From positions 418,001 to 482,000 of the forward strand of contig JAFMOC010000420.1 in the NCBI GenBank assembly GCA_019802505.1: a DNA stretch of 64,000 nt, given 5' to 3'. The DNA is from Corydoras sp. C115. Its lineage: Eukaryota; Chordata; Actinopteri; Siluriformes; Callichthyidae. A program made the translations under genes and the position numbers. Positions 42,137 through 53,379 of the stretch are shown here, one piece after another. Under the pieces are notes generated by a model. It was not told the origin of the DNA. It made no database searches and worked only from the letters and a program-made list of their open reading frames with translations. Numbering within the stretch: position 1 is the stretch's first letter; the number at the start of each line of letters is the position of its first letter.

Positions 42137-45057
42137 TTAATTAAACGCAAGATTAAATAAATGTGTTTTTAATTTATTTTTAAAGATTAATAGTGATTCA
42201 GAATCACGAACAGTAACTGGAAGGCTATTCCAAAGTTGAGGAGCCTTGTGGGAGAACGCTCTTCCACCAGCAGTAATTTTATTTATTCTAGGAGCTAAGA
42301 GTAAGCCAGCACCTTGAGATCGGAGCTCACGTGTCGGCTGGTACAATTGAATCAGCTCACTCAGATAATGTGGAGCCTGATTATGTAGAATTTTATATGT
42401 TATTAATAAAATTTTGTACTCGATACGAAACTTAACTGGTAGCCAGTGCAAGTTTGATAACACAGGAGTTATATGATCAAACTTTCTGGTTTTAGTTAAA
42501 ACTCTAGCTGCAGCATTCTGCACAAGTTGTAATTTATGTAATGATTTATTAGAACATCCTGTCAGAACTGAATTACAATAATCTAACCTTGAGGTAATAA
42601 AAGCATGAATTAGTTTTTCTGCATCTTGGAGGGAGAGGATGTTTCGTAGCTTCGAAATGTTACGAAGGTGAAAAAATGCAATTCTAGTAATATTGCTAAT
42701 GTGCTTTGTAAAGGAGAGATCTGAATCAATAATGACACCGAGATTATTTACAGATGAGCTGGGTCTAATTAAAGAGTTATCAAGGTTTAACATAGTGTTA
42801 GAAGCTTTGTTAATTGTGTCCTTGGGTCCAACTATCAGAAACTCTGTTTTATCAGAATTTAGCAGTAGGAAGTTTTTTGACATCCATATTTTAATATCTT
42901 GGATGCAGTCCTCGAGCTTAGTGACTGAACAACCATCATTAGGGTTAGCTGAAACATATAACTGTGTATCATCTGCATATGAGTGGAAACTGATTCCATG
43001 TTTACGAATAATTGATCCCAATGGAAGCATATATAATGCAAATAGGAGTGGACCCAGAACTGACCCTTGTGGGACACCATATTTAACTTTAGCGAGATCA
43101 GAATATTGGTTGTTAACACAGGTGAATTGATATCGATCTGTCAGGTAGGATTTAAACCACTGGAGTGCAGATCCTGTAACACCCACAATGTTTTCTAATC
43201 TATCAACTAAGATGTTATGGTCTATAGCGTCAAAGGCTGCACTAAGATCTAATAATACAAGAAAAGAGATTTGGTTATTATCAGAGGACATTAATAAGTC
43301 ATTAACAACTTTAATTAAGGCTGTCTCAGTGCTATGGTGAGACCTAAAACCTGTCTGAAAAACTTCATGAACGTTATTAGCTAGAAGATGGCGATTCAGC
43401 TGGTTGAACACAATTTTTTCTAGGATTTTAGAGACAAAAGGAAGGTTTGATATTGGTCTATAGTTGGACAGTATTAGAGGATCTAAATTAGGTTTTTTTA
43501 AGTAATGTTTTAATGACTGCACACTTCAGATTTTTGCCTATTTTAAGTGATGAATTTATAATGTTTATAAAAGGCTCTGTAATATTTGGTAGGAGGTCTT
43601 TAAGCAGGTTTGCAGGTATTGGGTCTAACAGACAGGATGTTGTCTTTGATTGTGTAATTAATGAGAAAAGCTCTTTTTTAGATATGGGGCTAAATATTTA
43701 ACTCTTGTACTATATTTTCTCTACCACTAGCTTTTTCAGAAATCGTTGAGGGTTGATTATTGGTTACACTACACAATGCATTAGATGATTTAAGTCTTAT
43801 GTTTTCAATTTTATCACTAAAGAAATTCATGAAATCATTGCTGCTGAACTGTGAGTGAATCTGTGAATCTGATTCAGTAGCACTTCGAGTTAATTTGGCA
43901 ATGGTACTAAAGAGGAATCTTTGGTTGTTTTTGTTGTTCTCTATTAATTCAGAATAATATTTAGTCTTCGCTGCATTGAGTGCATGTTTGTACTCAGTCA
44001 TACTGTCCTTCCATGCAACCCTAAATACCTCTAATTTAGTTTGTCTCCATTTACGCTCCATGGTTCTAGTGGCTTGTTTTAGGGCGCGTGTTTGATCATT
44101 AAACCATGGAACGAGTCTTTTATCTTTAATCCTTTTTAGTTTAAGTGGAGCGACACTGTCTAAGCTTGCAGAAAACACGTGTTTAAGGTAATCCGCTGTG
44201 TTTTCAAGTTCATCGGGTCCTGATGCTGGTTTAATGTTTAATTCAGGTAAATGTTGTAGGAATGATACAGCAGTAGAGGGGATGATTGTACGCTTCATGT
44301 CATATCGCGGTTTAATGACTGGATCAGTATCAATTTCTAAATCGTAGGTTATCAAATAGTGATCGGAGATGACCTCACATAGTGGAACAATAGTTAAATT
44401 ATTAATGTTAATACCATGTGATAAAACTAAGTCTAATGTATGTTTACAGCGATGTGTTTTACCAACTACACTTTGAGTAATGCCCATGGAATCTAGGATG
44501 GAGTCAAAGGCTAATTTAAATGAGTCTAGTGGGTTTTCAAAGTGAACATTGAAGTCACCAACTATTAAGGCCTTTTCTGATGAGATTACTATGTTAGAGA
44601 GAAATTCACCAAATTCTTTAATAAACTCTGAATATGGGCCGGGAGGGCGGTATATGGTAATAGGTTGCATTACATTGGATTTATTCTTCAATGAAGATGA
44701 ACTGCTTATGTTGAGTACAAGCGCTTCGAAGGATTTTGACTCATACTTATTATTAAGTGTTACATTTATGTTTTCTTAATAGATCGTAGCCACTCCACCT
44801 CCTCGTCCACTAAGACGTGGTTTATGAGCATAAGTATAACCAGGTGGAGAGGCATCATTTAATGCTAGGTACTTATTGGCCCTAATCCAGGTCTCTGTGA
44901 GACAAAAGACGTTTAGGAAGTTATCAGTTATTATTTCTTGAACTAGAGCTGATTTTGATGAAAGTGACCTAATGTTTAATAACCCAAGTTTTAACTTAAA
45001 AGTGTTTCTTACATTACTTGAGGTTGTATTGATATTAATGAGATTTTTTTGGCACAC
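42137..45057 (-). pseudogene. L2 ORF2: endonuclease and reverse transcriptase, two frame breaks
   Basis: Endonuclease begins LKLGLLNIRSLSSKSALVQ with LTETW (44776-45057). After a break near 44775-44700 it continues with VGDFNVHFENP, HRCKHTLDLVLS and ISDHYLITYDLE (43690-44691), the catalytic D-N-x-H and SDH blocks. After a second break (about 43690-43520) reverse transcriptase runs 461 codons with SNYRPISNLPFVSKILEKI, VLLDLSAAFDAIDH, YGVPQGSVLGPLLF and FHSYADDTQLY, then RLDYCNSVLTGC and LHWLPVKFRIEYKILL. Total length of about 970 codons is right for L2. In life the protein nicks DNA and primes reverse transcription of its RNA. Only two lesions suggest a fairly young copy. Confidence 0.88.
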
Positions 45058-45210
45058 TTTTTGGACTCTTTTTGTTGTTTTTTGCTTACTGCGATACTTG
45101 ATAACTGTCTTAATAGTATGGAACCTAGTTATTGTGGGTGACGACTCCTGGCAGTTCGCAGGCAGTTGGTTAGGCCATTCTGTCTGCTGCCTGGCCTTGG
45201 CTCTGAATTG

Positions 45211-46098
45211 TCAATTTTTATTCCTATCTGAAGAAAAAACCCTATCGGCTATGTTATGTGACATGAGCGCAGCACCCTCCTGGGAAGGATGGATGCCGTC
45301 CCATTTCAAAAGGCCAGGCCTTCCCTCAAAAGTAGACCAATTATCAATAAAGGTAATGTTGTTCTCTGAGCACCACTTAGACATCCAGCAACGCAGCGAC
45401 CATAACCTGCTGTAGGTTTCGCCGCCACGCCTAATTGGTAGGGGACCAGAGACAATTACTTCATCAGACATCATTGCAGCGGTTCCACACACCTCTTTAA
45501 CATTGGCCTTAGTAATCTCAGACTGCTTGAGACGAACGTCATTAGTGCCGACGTGGATAACTATTCTAGAGAATGAGCGTTTAGCATTAGCCAGCACTTT
45601 GAGGTTCGCCCTGATGTCTGGAGCCCTGGCCCCCGGAATGCACCGGACTATGGTTGCTGGGGTCTCTAAGGGGGTAGCGATTCGCACGTGTCTGAGCTGG
45701 GAGTAGCCAATAACCAGAGCACTTTTAGCAACCGGTCTCTCAGTGGGTGAGTCACTGAGTGGGGAAAACCGATTGGACACGTGGATCCTAGAAGAGTGAT
45801 GCTCAGTTCTACGTGTACATCGCCTGGTCGTCACCCACTCGCCCTACTGCGAGGGCTCTAAAGCCGGAGATTTAGGACCTGATCCTGTGGCATTCGGGCT
45901 GGCTAAACTGGTCCCTGACACATCTTCTCTAACATGACCCTGTTCTAAAACCCGAATGGGCTCTTCTAGCACTGAAATCTTCTCCGTCAGACTAAGAACT
46001 AGGCTACACTTCTCACAGACTGAATTATCAGTAATGACGGAGGAAGACTGTCTATACATACTGCACTGAGGGCACGCAACCAGAGGGGAAAGTGCCAT
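45211..46098 (-). pseudogene. L2 ORF1: zinc-ribbon-like start and SGNH hydrolase-like domain
   Basis: The first frame (45844-46098) has paired cysteines, CPQC and CEKC, about 23 residues apart and then a leucine-rich SLTEKISVLEEPIRVLE helix. A stop at 45844 is followed in the same region by a second frame (45211-45834) with SALVIGYSQLRHVRIAT, RCIPGARAPDIRANL, IVIHVGTNDVRL, VISGPLPIRRGG-like text and WDGIHPSQEGAALMS. These correspond to the GDSH, GTND and D-x-H blocks of the SGNH esterase domain known in ORF1 of CR1/L2 LINEs. The nucleophile block reads GYSQ rather than GDSH, and the last block keeps D-x-x-H. Its role in the element is thought to involve lipid or RNA interaction; activity here is doubtful. 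Confidence 0.8.
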
Positions 46099-48145
46099 TG
46101 TAAAGTTTATATATAAATGAAGAAATAAACTTAGCTTCGGGTGGGTAGAGATGTGAGGTTATTTCCCGCTGTTACAGCTGATGATGAAACAAAGCAGCGG
46201 CAGCAGCTGGTGGAGATCCAATTCTAGTGAATCTGGCTGTATTAGCGTCGGATGGAGGTTGAGTCCTGAAGGTTCTCACAATGCGGTGTGTGAAGATCAG
46301 CGTTGAGTCCAATAAAATCCGATCCGAAAATCCGAACAGGTGAATCCGGCGTCGCAGATCAGGAGATGACTCTTTTATAGTATAGGCTAATATTTATAAA
46401 CGACGCGTGTAATAAATGCAGCGGTGTTGGCAGCAAATGACCGCGATAGTAAGCAGAAAGTGCTAGCGTTAGCGGCTAAAAACGCTAGCAACTACACCGC
46501 GATTTGGAGAGTAGAGAGGGACAAAAAGCGGAATAAATGCTATGTTATAACGATGAGGTAGCTGAACAGTCAATAGAATGTGAACAAAAAGTAACTAAAA
46601 GTAACTAAATAACTAAATAACACTTAATTTAGTAGTTAAGCTTAACAGAGCTAGACAGCGCACGTACGCATCTACACACTGACTGCGTGGCAGGAAGTGA
46701 CGTCTGGCAGGAAGACCACCATATAACATACCCGCCCCCAAGGCCCTATGTGTGATATGTTGTGAACTGTATGATGTAGGAGAGAAGAGAGGAGGGACAC
46801 CATGCAACATGCCTACATACCTACACGCATACAGACAACAACAATAGACATCAATTGGTGTGTCCACACACTCACACACACCCACTAACTCACCCACATA
46901 CACACACATTCCCTCACTCACTCGCCCACACACGCACATCCGCACACGCACACACACACACGCATATATACACATGCACACACACATACACACCCAGGCC
47001 CTGAATTTGCACCTGACCGGCCCCGCTGGTCTTTCTCTTGGGCGCAACGCCCCCCCACCAGGGAGGCACCCAGAGCCCCGGAATGCCAGCCAGGCACCCC
47101 GACGCAGGCCAACCGTCCCACGCAACAGAGCGCCCAGGGGGGCCTAGACCCTTCCAGCGTGCCGAGGGGCCCAGCCACAAGACAAGCCACCCCGGGCGCC
47201 AGGGCCCCAGACCTCGCACCCCGGCCCCATAAGGGAGGCCCGCCATCGCGAGCCTGTCAGAGCACACGCCCAGGCCCCCCCCACCAACAACCATAGCCCG
47301 CCCACAGGGACCAAAAGGCAGCGGCCAACGTCTCCCACCCAAGAGCCTCCGAAAACCCAAGGCCCCCCCCAGCCGCCTGCCAGGTACACCACAGGACAAG
47401 GCCACAGCCGGCCTACTGATCAGTGGGGACCATATGGTCTAAAAGAACATTTTTGTAGTTAAACATAAGTCCTTTTTTGATTTCCACTTCATGAGGATAG
47501 TTTACTTGACGATCCAGAAGGTTGTGAGAACTGTGTGTGATATATCTGTTTCTAGGATTAATTCACATGTATCACCTAAAATGCACAAGCCTTCGAACAG
47601 ATGTGCAAATGTGTAAATAATTATCAGTATGATTGCCTGAGCAGTTAGTGCATATGTTTGTTTCTTTGAGGCCCATTTGAAACATAAAATTTGTATTGTA
47701 CAAGTTTGGGTTTTTAGTTATTTTGAAAGTATTTGCACATATCTGTGCCCAGAAGTCTATATCCGGATCGATGGAGAGATCTCGCTCCCATTTTGTAACT
47801 GGGCGGCATATTGAGTCATCAATTTTTAACAATAACATATATTTTTTACAGGAGTTTAGGATTATAGAGATTTAGAAAATCTGTTATCAATACTGCAGTT
47901 TCCAATTTTAGGTTATTTAGCTTGAATCTCGTCTGATTGATGGATCTCAATTGCTGATATTTGAGAAATTTGCTGCTGCTAATCTCATATTTAGAAATGA
48001 GATCTTCAAATGAAATAAAGGTCCCCTCATAAATAACATGTTCTAAATTATTTATTACTTTCTCTTGCCATTCTGTAAAATTCAGTACTGCCTTTCCTTG
48101 ACATATATCTAGTAAAATAGTAAAATAGTAAATATTAAGGGAAAT

Positions 48146-49633
48146 TAAAAAAAATAATAATAATAAAAAAAAAATAAAAAAAAAAAAATATATATATATA
48201 TGTAAGAAATAGGCTGTCTGTCTCTCTCTCTCCAGCGCGCTCTCTCAGCCCCGCCTTCTAGTTCCGCCTTCGCTTCCTCACCAGGTGCGGCTGATTATTC
48301 TGATGGGTTACCTCTATTTAAACCCTGCTTTCAGGCTGGATGGCGCAAAGTATTGTCCCTGGTTTCTACTACACATACCGAGCGTTTTTGCTGTTACTCT
48401 GATCTGTCTCTGTCCGCTTCTGTTTGTGCTGTATACCGTCTGGTTGAGTGCGCGTCTGTTTAGCTTAGCGTTAGCTTCCGTGTACTCACTTCCGTGTTTA
48501 GCGTAGCATGTGTTTGTGTGCATGAGTGAACGTCTGTGTGCTTTTGTGTCTGCTCCCAGAGTTATTTTGAGTTCATCTCCTTCTGTTTCCGCCATTTCCC
48601 CTGTCCCTTACGTTCAGTGTCCCGGGAGCATTATTGTTTATTGTTTGTCCTCACAGGTGGATCGGCTTCGGCCGGCTGGGGCGGAGTTTGCGCTCACCCT
48701 AGCCCGCTCCGCTGGCGCGTCAACACCTGTGTGTGTTCGTGACTCAGTGTTCACTCTGTATACTAACTTTTCAGATCTATTTACTAACCCGCTCTCTATC
48801 AGTGAACTAACCCTTTCTTATCCATTGTCCACTAACTCTCTTGCTGTCTTCCCGCCCTGTGTTTGTTCCAGGTCCGTTCAGGTCTGCTCGACAGCGCATC
48901 CAGTTCACCGATCCTCTATCTATATCACCTTCATCTCTGTATCTTTCTTCTGTGTGTGCTTGCACTCTCCTTTTCACCCTATTATGTGTTTCCTTAGAGT
49001 TTGTTATTTTGCCTACTAAAGGCCACCTCACCAGCTTAGTTTCTCTTTCTCCACGCATAGCCAATGTAGGGTTCTCTTACTACAGTGTTTCTATTATCTA
49101 TCTGAACCTCTGTTTATTGGTTTGTTCGTTTGCTCGGTGTTGTGCTCTGCCCAGGATCTCGTTCCAGGTGTCAGTCCTCATCCTGGTCCCCGGGCACTCA
49201 AAACCAGTTCGTGCCTGCAACCTGCAAATTGACTTGATTGGTTAGTAAAGTTAAACACAACATCAAACAAACTTAACTTTTTCTATTCTTTATACAAATC
49301 GCACAACATAAGTTTAATAAACTCATATTTCTCCTGTTCAATGTAAAATTAGATAATTAGGCCGCCTTTAGTTCATTACCTGGAAGAAAAAATAAAACCT
49401 TTATCAATCAATTTATAAACAACAATGATGCAAAAAAAGGTCATAACATTAATGATTTGTCTTATATGTGTCATGGCAAAACATTCTCTTAAACTCCGAC
49501 CTGGAAAAATATAACCTCATAATTTTGTCCTCATTAGTTGTAATGTCAGTCAGTCCGGTCTAGTGTAGTTAATTTTCATTCAAATCTTTATCCTTCATTA
49601 AACAAAAATTGTACTCGGTCCATTTTATGCTTC
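48146..49633 (+). other. No confident gene; A-rich run then promoter-like region
   Basis: An A-rich run (48146-48190) and short AT run are followed by pyrimidine-rich text. CTCTATTTAAACCCTGC near 48312 resembles the TATA region of an LTR, and several GTTAGC/GCTTAGC words follow. Reading frames such as 48510-49019 have no recognisable domain and biased composition. It may be the LTR or leader of an unrecognised retroelement. 49260-49633 shows nothing. Confidence 0.35.
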
Positions 49634-49638
49634 GTGAT

Positions 49639-50076
49639 TGTCACACTTGTGCTGAGCGTCCCGTGGTTATTCCTCTCGGTGGATATTCGGTGGTTATTCC
49701 TCTCGTGGTGAGCGATCCTGGGGAAGAGTCGCGAGTCAGAAAAAACAAGAGCCAGTCTCGCCAGAAGATAAACAGGATGCTTCAAACAGTAGCGTTGCGG
49801 GTTCGTGGTATGCAGCGTGCATCAACGAGATGTCGACCAAAAAACTCTGCGCCGATGGATCCGGATCGGCGGCTTAAAAGGACGCTGTCGTCAGTGAAGC
49901 ACACCTGCACCTAATAGTCGGGAGAGGGCGATCTGTGATTAGTGGAATGAGAAACCGGTGTGGAGATGGGTGTGTGCGGTACGGAGCGTGCAGCAGCGGG
50001 ACGTGGGCGTGTCGGTGAAGTGGGTGTGTGAACAGGAGCGAGCGGAGCGGAGGGGCGTGAACGGGAATGTGTAACA
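49639..50076 (-). repeat. Shortened 3' LTR of gypsy
   Basis: 438 bp against 635 bp for the 5' LTR and 650 bp for the plus-strand copy at 61019. Ends are intact, but the segment from the TTGCCGGAGAAAAATTAG word to the GTACCCGAGG word (R/U5 region with the poly-A site) is missing and replaced by a short TGGTTATTCCTCTCGGTGG duplication. Confidence 0.85.
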
Positions 50077-52583
50077 TCACCCCCCCCAGAAAAAGGCGGT
50101 CCCACCTGGGACCTGCTCCCTCGAGGCACGGTCCGTGGATGTCGGCGAGGCGGCCGACCTCTAGGACGAGGGGCGGGGCGGTCGGGGTGATCCCGGTGGA
50201 ACTCTTGGACCATGCTCGGATCCAGGATGTCCTCTGCAGCAACCCAGCTCCTCTCCTCAGGACCGAATCCCTCCCAATCCACCAAATACTGCACCTTGCC
50301 CCGGTGCCGGCGGGAGTCCAACAGAGAGGACACAGTGTAGATGTTGGATTCGCCTTCCTCCTGTGTCTCTCTATTGGACTCTGTCCAATTGGTGTCGAGC
50401 GGACCTGGAACGAAGGGCTTAAGTAGAGAGACATGAAAGGTCGGGTGCACCCGCAAATGGTGCGGGAGCTTCAACCGGACCGTGACCTCATTAATGATGG
50501 CGTCGACCCGGAATGGTCCCAGAAACCGGGGCAGGAGTTTACGAGTCCCCTGACGACACCGGATGTCCCGAGTACTGAGCCACACCATGTCACCTACACT
50601 GTAACGAGGAGAGTCACCCCGAGAGCGGTCCGCGAGGCGTTTGTATCTGCGGATTACTGCTTCGACCCGCTGGTGGACCTGACCCCAGACCTCCTCGCTG
50701 CGCTGAAACCAGGCATCCACCGCCGGCACTTCCGACTCCTCCCCGCTCCAGGGCACAAAGGGTGGCTGGTATCCCAATACGCACTGAAACGGGGTGAGGC
50801 CGGTGGCCGAATGGCGCAGCGAGTTCTGGGCGATCTCCGCCCAGGGGAGGTACCGCGACCAATCAGATGGATTGCGATGCGCAAAAATCTGAAGAAATTT
50901 GTTGGTCTCTTGATGCGAGCGTTCACAAGCCCCATTAGTTTGGGGGTGGAACCCCGAGGAGAGACTGATGGAGGAAACCAGTTTCTCACAAAATGCCTTC
51001 CAGACAGCTGACGTAAACTGGGGACCTCTATCTGAAAGGATAACCTCCGGGATACAAAACAAAGTGAACACCCTCGAAAACAGCAGTTCGGCCGTCTCGA
51101 ACGCAGAGGGCAGCCCCTTAAGGGGAAAAAGTTTAACCGCCTGGGAGAACCTATCGAGGACCGAGAAGATGGTGGTGTAGCCATTGGAGGAGGGAAGACC
51201 GGTCACAAAGTCGACCGCGATGTGGGCCCACGGCCGCTTTGGCACTGGCAACGGGCACAGCTTGCCCGCTGGAAGCTCCCGGGGGGTCTTACAGGCGGCG
51301 CAGACGGCACAGGAGCGAACAAAGGACTGAACGTCCGCCTGCAAGGACTCCCACCAGTACCTCCGTTGGACAAGCTGGATGGTTCTAAGGACCCCCGGAT
51401 GACCAGTGCACAGAGAGGAGTGAGCCCACGTGATAATACGAGCGCGGAACGGACCAGGAACGTACGTTCTGTCCTCAGGGCAGTTGGATGGCACCGTCAC
51501 AGTGCGCAGCGCCTCCTGAATTTGGGCATCTACCTCCCAACGGATCAGACCTAAGAATTTGCTGGCTGGAATAATCGCGGACCCGAGATCTGGGTCGGAT
51601 TGCGGGGGGCCGTGAAGACGGGACAAAGCATCGGCCCGGTTATTCTCAGACCCCGGACGAAACGAGATCTGTAGGTCAAATTGGTTAAAGAATAATGCCC
51701 ACCGGGCTTGACGGGCATTGAGGGGCCGCGCACTTTTCACGTACTCGAGATTTTTGTGATCGGTGAGGATGAGCACCGGAAGGGACGACCCCATGAGCCA
51801 ATGACTCCACTCCTCCAGAGCCAGTTTGATGGCCAAAAGCTCTCGTTCCCCGATACCGTAATTGCACTCGGCCGGCAGGAACTTGCGGGAGAAGTAAGCT
51901 ATGGGGTGAGCCTGCACTAGACCCCCCGTGGACTGGGACAGAACGGCCCCTGATCCAGTACAGGAGGCGTCCACCTCCACGATGAACTGGCGACCGGGGT
52001 CCGGAAGGGCCAACACCGATTTGGTGGTAAACCGGTTTTTGAGCGATTTAAAGGCCCTATCCGCCTCCGGGCTCCAGCGCAACGTCGAGAGAGCACCCCT
52101 GAGGCTGGAGGTCAGAGGCAGCACAATGCGGCTGAAATCTTGAATAAATCGACGATAAAAATTGGCGAACCCCAGGAAACGTTGCAGTTCCCGGGGTGAC
52201 TTGGGTGTCGGCGAGTCCACGACCGCTTGAACCTTGCTGGGGTCCATCTCAATCCCCTTATGGGAGATGATAAAACCCAAAAAGGAGACTGAGTCCCGGT
52301 GGAAGACGCACTTCTCCCCCTTAACGTACAACCCATTAGTGAGGAGACGCGATAGAACACGCCGAACCAAGGTGACATGGGAAGCCAGATCTCTAGAGAA
52401 AACCAGTACGTCGTCAAGGTACACGATCACCCCCTGGTGGAGAAACTCCCGAAGCACATCATTAATGAAGGCCTGGAAGACCGCAGGGGCATTGGTGAGG
52501 CCAAAGGGCATCACCCGGTACTCATAATGCCCAGAGGTGGTGATGAACGCGGTCTTCCACTCGTCTCCCTTCCTAATGCGCAC
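49911..52583 (-). CDS. pol: Gypsy pol: RT, RNase H, integrase, chromodomain
   Basis: 890 codons open on the minus strand. Reverse transcriptase starts mid-domain (YRVMPFGLTNAPAVFQAFIN, VIVYLDDVLVFSRDL), then RNase H (FIVEVDASCTGSGAVLSQ, PVLILTDHKNLEYVK). Integrase follows with its zinc-binding region (HSSLCTGHPGVLRT then CAVCAACK) and catalytic D, D, E in AVDFVTGLP, ILSDRGPQF and CERSHQETN. The GPF block and a chromodomain close it (VQYLVDWEGFGPEERSWV). The frame runs into the 3' LTR before stopping. The real protein would start far upstream in gag; frameshifts near 52615, 52855 and 53230 cut this part off, so it cannot be made as a full polyprotein. Confidence 0.92.
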   Translation of the reverse strand: MRIRKGDEWKTAFITTSGHYEYRVMPFGLTNAPAVFQAFINDVLREFLHQGVIVYLDDVLVFSRDLASHVTLVRRVLSRLLTNGLYVKGEKCVFHRDSVSFLGFIISHKGIEMDPSKVQAVVDSPTPKSPRELQRFLGFANFYRRFIQDFSRIVLPLTSSLRGALSTLRWSPEADRAFKSLKNRFTTKSVLALPDPGRQFIVEVDASCTGSGAVLSQSTGGLVQAHPIAYFSRKFLPAECNYGIGERELLAIKLALEEWSHWLMGSSLPVLILTDHKNLEYVKSARPLNARQARWALFFNQFDLQISFRPGSENNRADALSRLHGPPQSDPDLGSAIIPASKFLGLIRWEVDAQIQEALRTVTVPSNCPEDRTYVPGPFRARIITWAHSSLCTGHPGVLRTIQLVQRRYWWESLQADVQSFVRSCAVCAACKTPRELPAGKLCPLPVPKRPWAHIAVDFVTGLPSSNGYTTIFSVLDRFSQAVKLFPLKGLPSAFETAELLFSRVFTLFCIPEVILSDRGPQFTSAVWKAFCEKLVSSISLSSGFHPQTNGACERSHQETNKFLQIFAHRNPSDWSRYLPWAEIAQNSLRHSATGLTPFQCVLGYQPPFVPWSGEESEVPAVDAWFQRSEEVWGQVHQRVEAVIRRYKRLADRSRGDSPRYSVGDMVWLSTRDIRCRQGTRKLLPRFLGPFRVDAIINEVTVRLKLPHHLRVHPTFHVSLLKPFVPGPLDTNWTESNRETQEEGESNIYTVSSLLDSRRHRGKVQYLVDWEGFGPEERSWVAAEDILDPSMVQEFHRDHPDRPAPRPRGRPPRRHPRTVPRGSRSQVGPPFSGGGDVTHSRSRPSAPLAPVHTPTSPTRPRPAAARSVPHTPISTPVSHSTNHRSPSPDY

Positions 52584-53379
52584 AAGATTGTAGGCGTTCC
52601 GAAGGTCTAGAAAACACGCGCGCCCCGTGCAAAAGCTCTAAATTTGAGGGGACCAGTGGGAACGGGTAGGGATAATGTTTAGTGGCCTTATTAAGTTCAC
52701 GGAAGTCTATACACGGACGCAGTTCCCCTCCTTGTTTGGGCACAAAGAAAAACCCCGACGCAGCAGGAGATTTGGAGGGGCGAATGAAGCCGTTACGTAA
52801 GGCCTCCTCAATGTACTCGCGCATGGCCCGTGTCTCAGATAAGGAGAGGGGTTAAGGGCGCGCGTGTGGTAATTTAGCCCCCGGCACCAGGTCAATAGCA
52901 CAGTCATAATGGCGATGGGGAGGAAGTGTGTTGGCACGTGTCTTACTAAAGACCTGCGCAAGGGCGGTGTAAGCCTCAGGTACCTCAGGAGGAAGCCGGG
53001 ACTCCAGTGGCACCCCAGACACCGAGCACAGCTGGCGCGGAGGATGTTGGATGCAGCCCTGTCGACACCGGGATGACCACGCTCGCACCCGCAGCTCGTC
53101 CCAGGAAATGTCAGGATCGTGCTGCCTCAGCCAGGGCAACCCTAAAATGACAGAGGGAGAGGAGATAATGAGAAAAGTAATTTCCTCAAAATGGTCCCCT
53201 CCGATCCCCTTCCGGAGAGGGGGTGTAGAGCTTGTAGCCCCCCCCTGAGGGTAAAGGGTTGCCATCCATGGCCTGGATGGAAAAAGTGGTCTCGAGGGGC
53301 ACCTCCGGTATGCCCCACTGACGACAGAAGGTCCGATCAATGAAGTTGCCGTCCGCTCCGGAGTCCACCAGCGCAGCAA
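52573..53379 (-). pseudogene. Gypsy protease-RT linker, frameshifted
   Basis: Two frames cover this stretch. 52852-53379 gives LPWLRQHDPDISWDELRV to DLVPGAKLPHARP in register with the intact copy only from about 53220 on. 52573-52824 gives REYIEEALRNGFIRPSKSP and ELRPCIDFRELNKAT, the reverse transcriptase start. The breaks lie near 53230, 52855 and 52615 when compared with the continuous frame at 61697-64000. Confidence 0.85.

Larger units (their letters stand above)
41668..46725 (-). mobile_element. Near-full-length L2 LINE
   Basis: The minus strand holds, in order, a 5' untranslated region (46725-46100), ORF1 (46098-45211), ORF2 (45057-42137), a 3' untranslated region with TCTTGGTCCTCCCAAGG-like and AGCTGCTTTGTGACAATG words, and a TAAATAAATTACTTGAC tail. 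The tail ends in repeated CTTGA units, typical of L2. It sits in the L1 3' untranslated region. No clean target duplication was identified. Confidence 0.8.
40050..48145 (-). mobile_element. 5'-truncated L1-type LINE, interrupted by L2
   Basis: The ORF2 carboxy end lies at 48100-47572 on the minus strand: SFEDLISKYEISSSKFLKY, KWERDLSIDPDIDFWAQICA, MFQMGLKETNICTNC and HTDNYLHIC, the L1 W-DL-I-FW-QIC and FKMG-C-C-H-C signature. A GC-rich 3' untranslated region with CA repeats follows (47430-46726), is interrupted by the L2 and continues 41660-40096. A T run at about 40075-40095 is the poly-A end. The plus-strand frames in the C-rich region are artefacts. Confidence 0.65.

Noticed and set aside
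50067..52610. Numerous plus-strand frames across the minus-strand gypsy pol
   Set aside because: Antisense shadows of a long confirmed coding frame.
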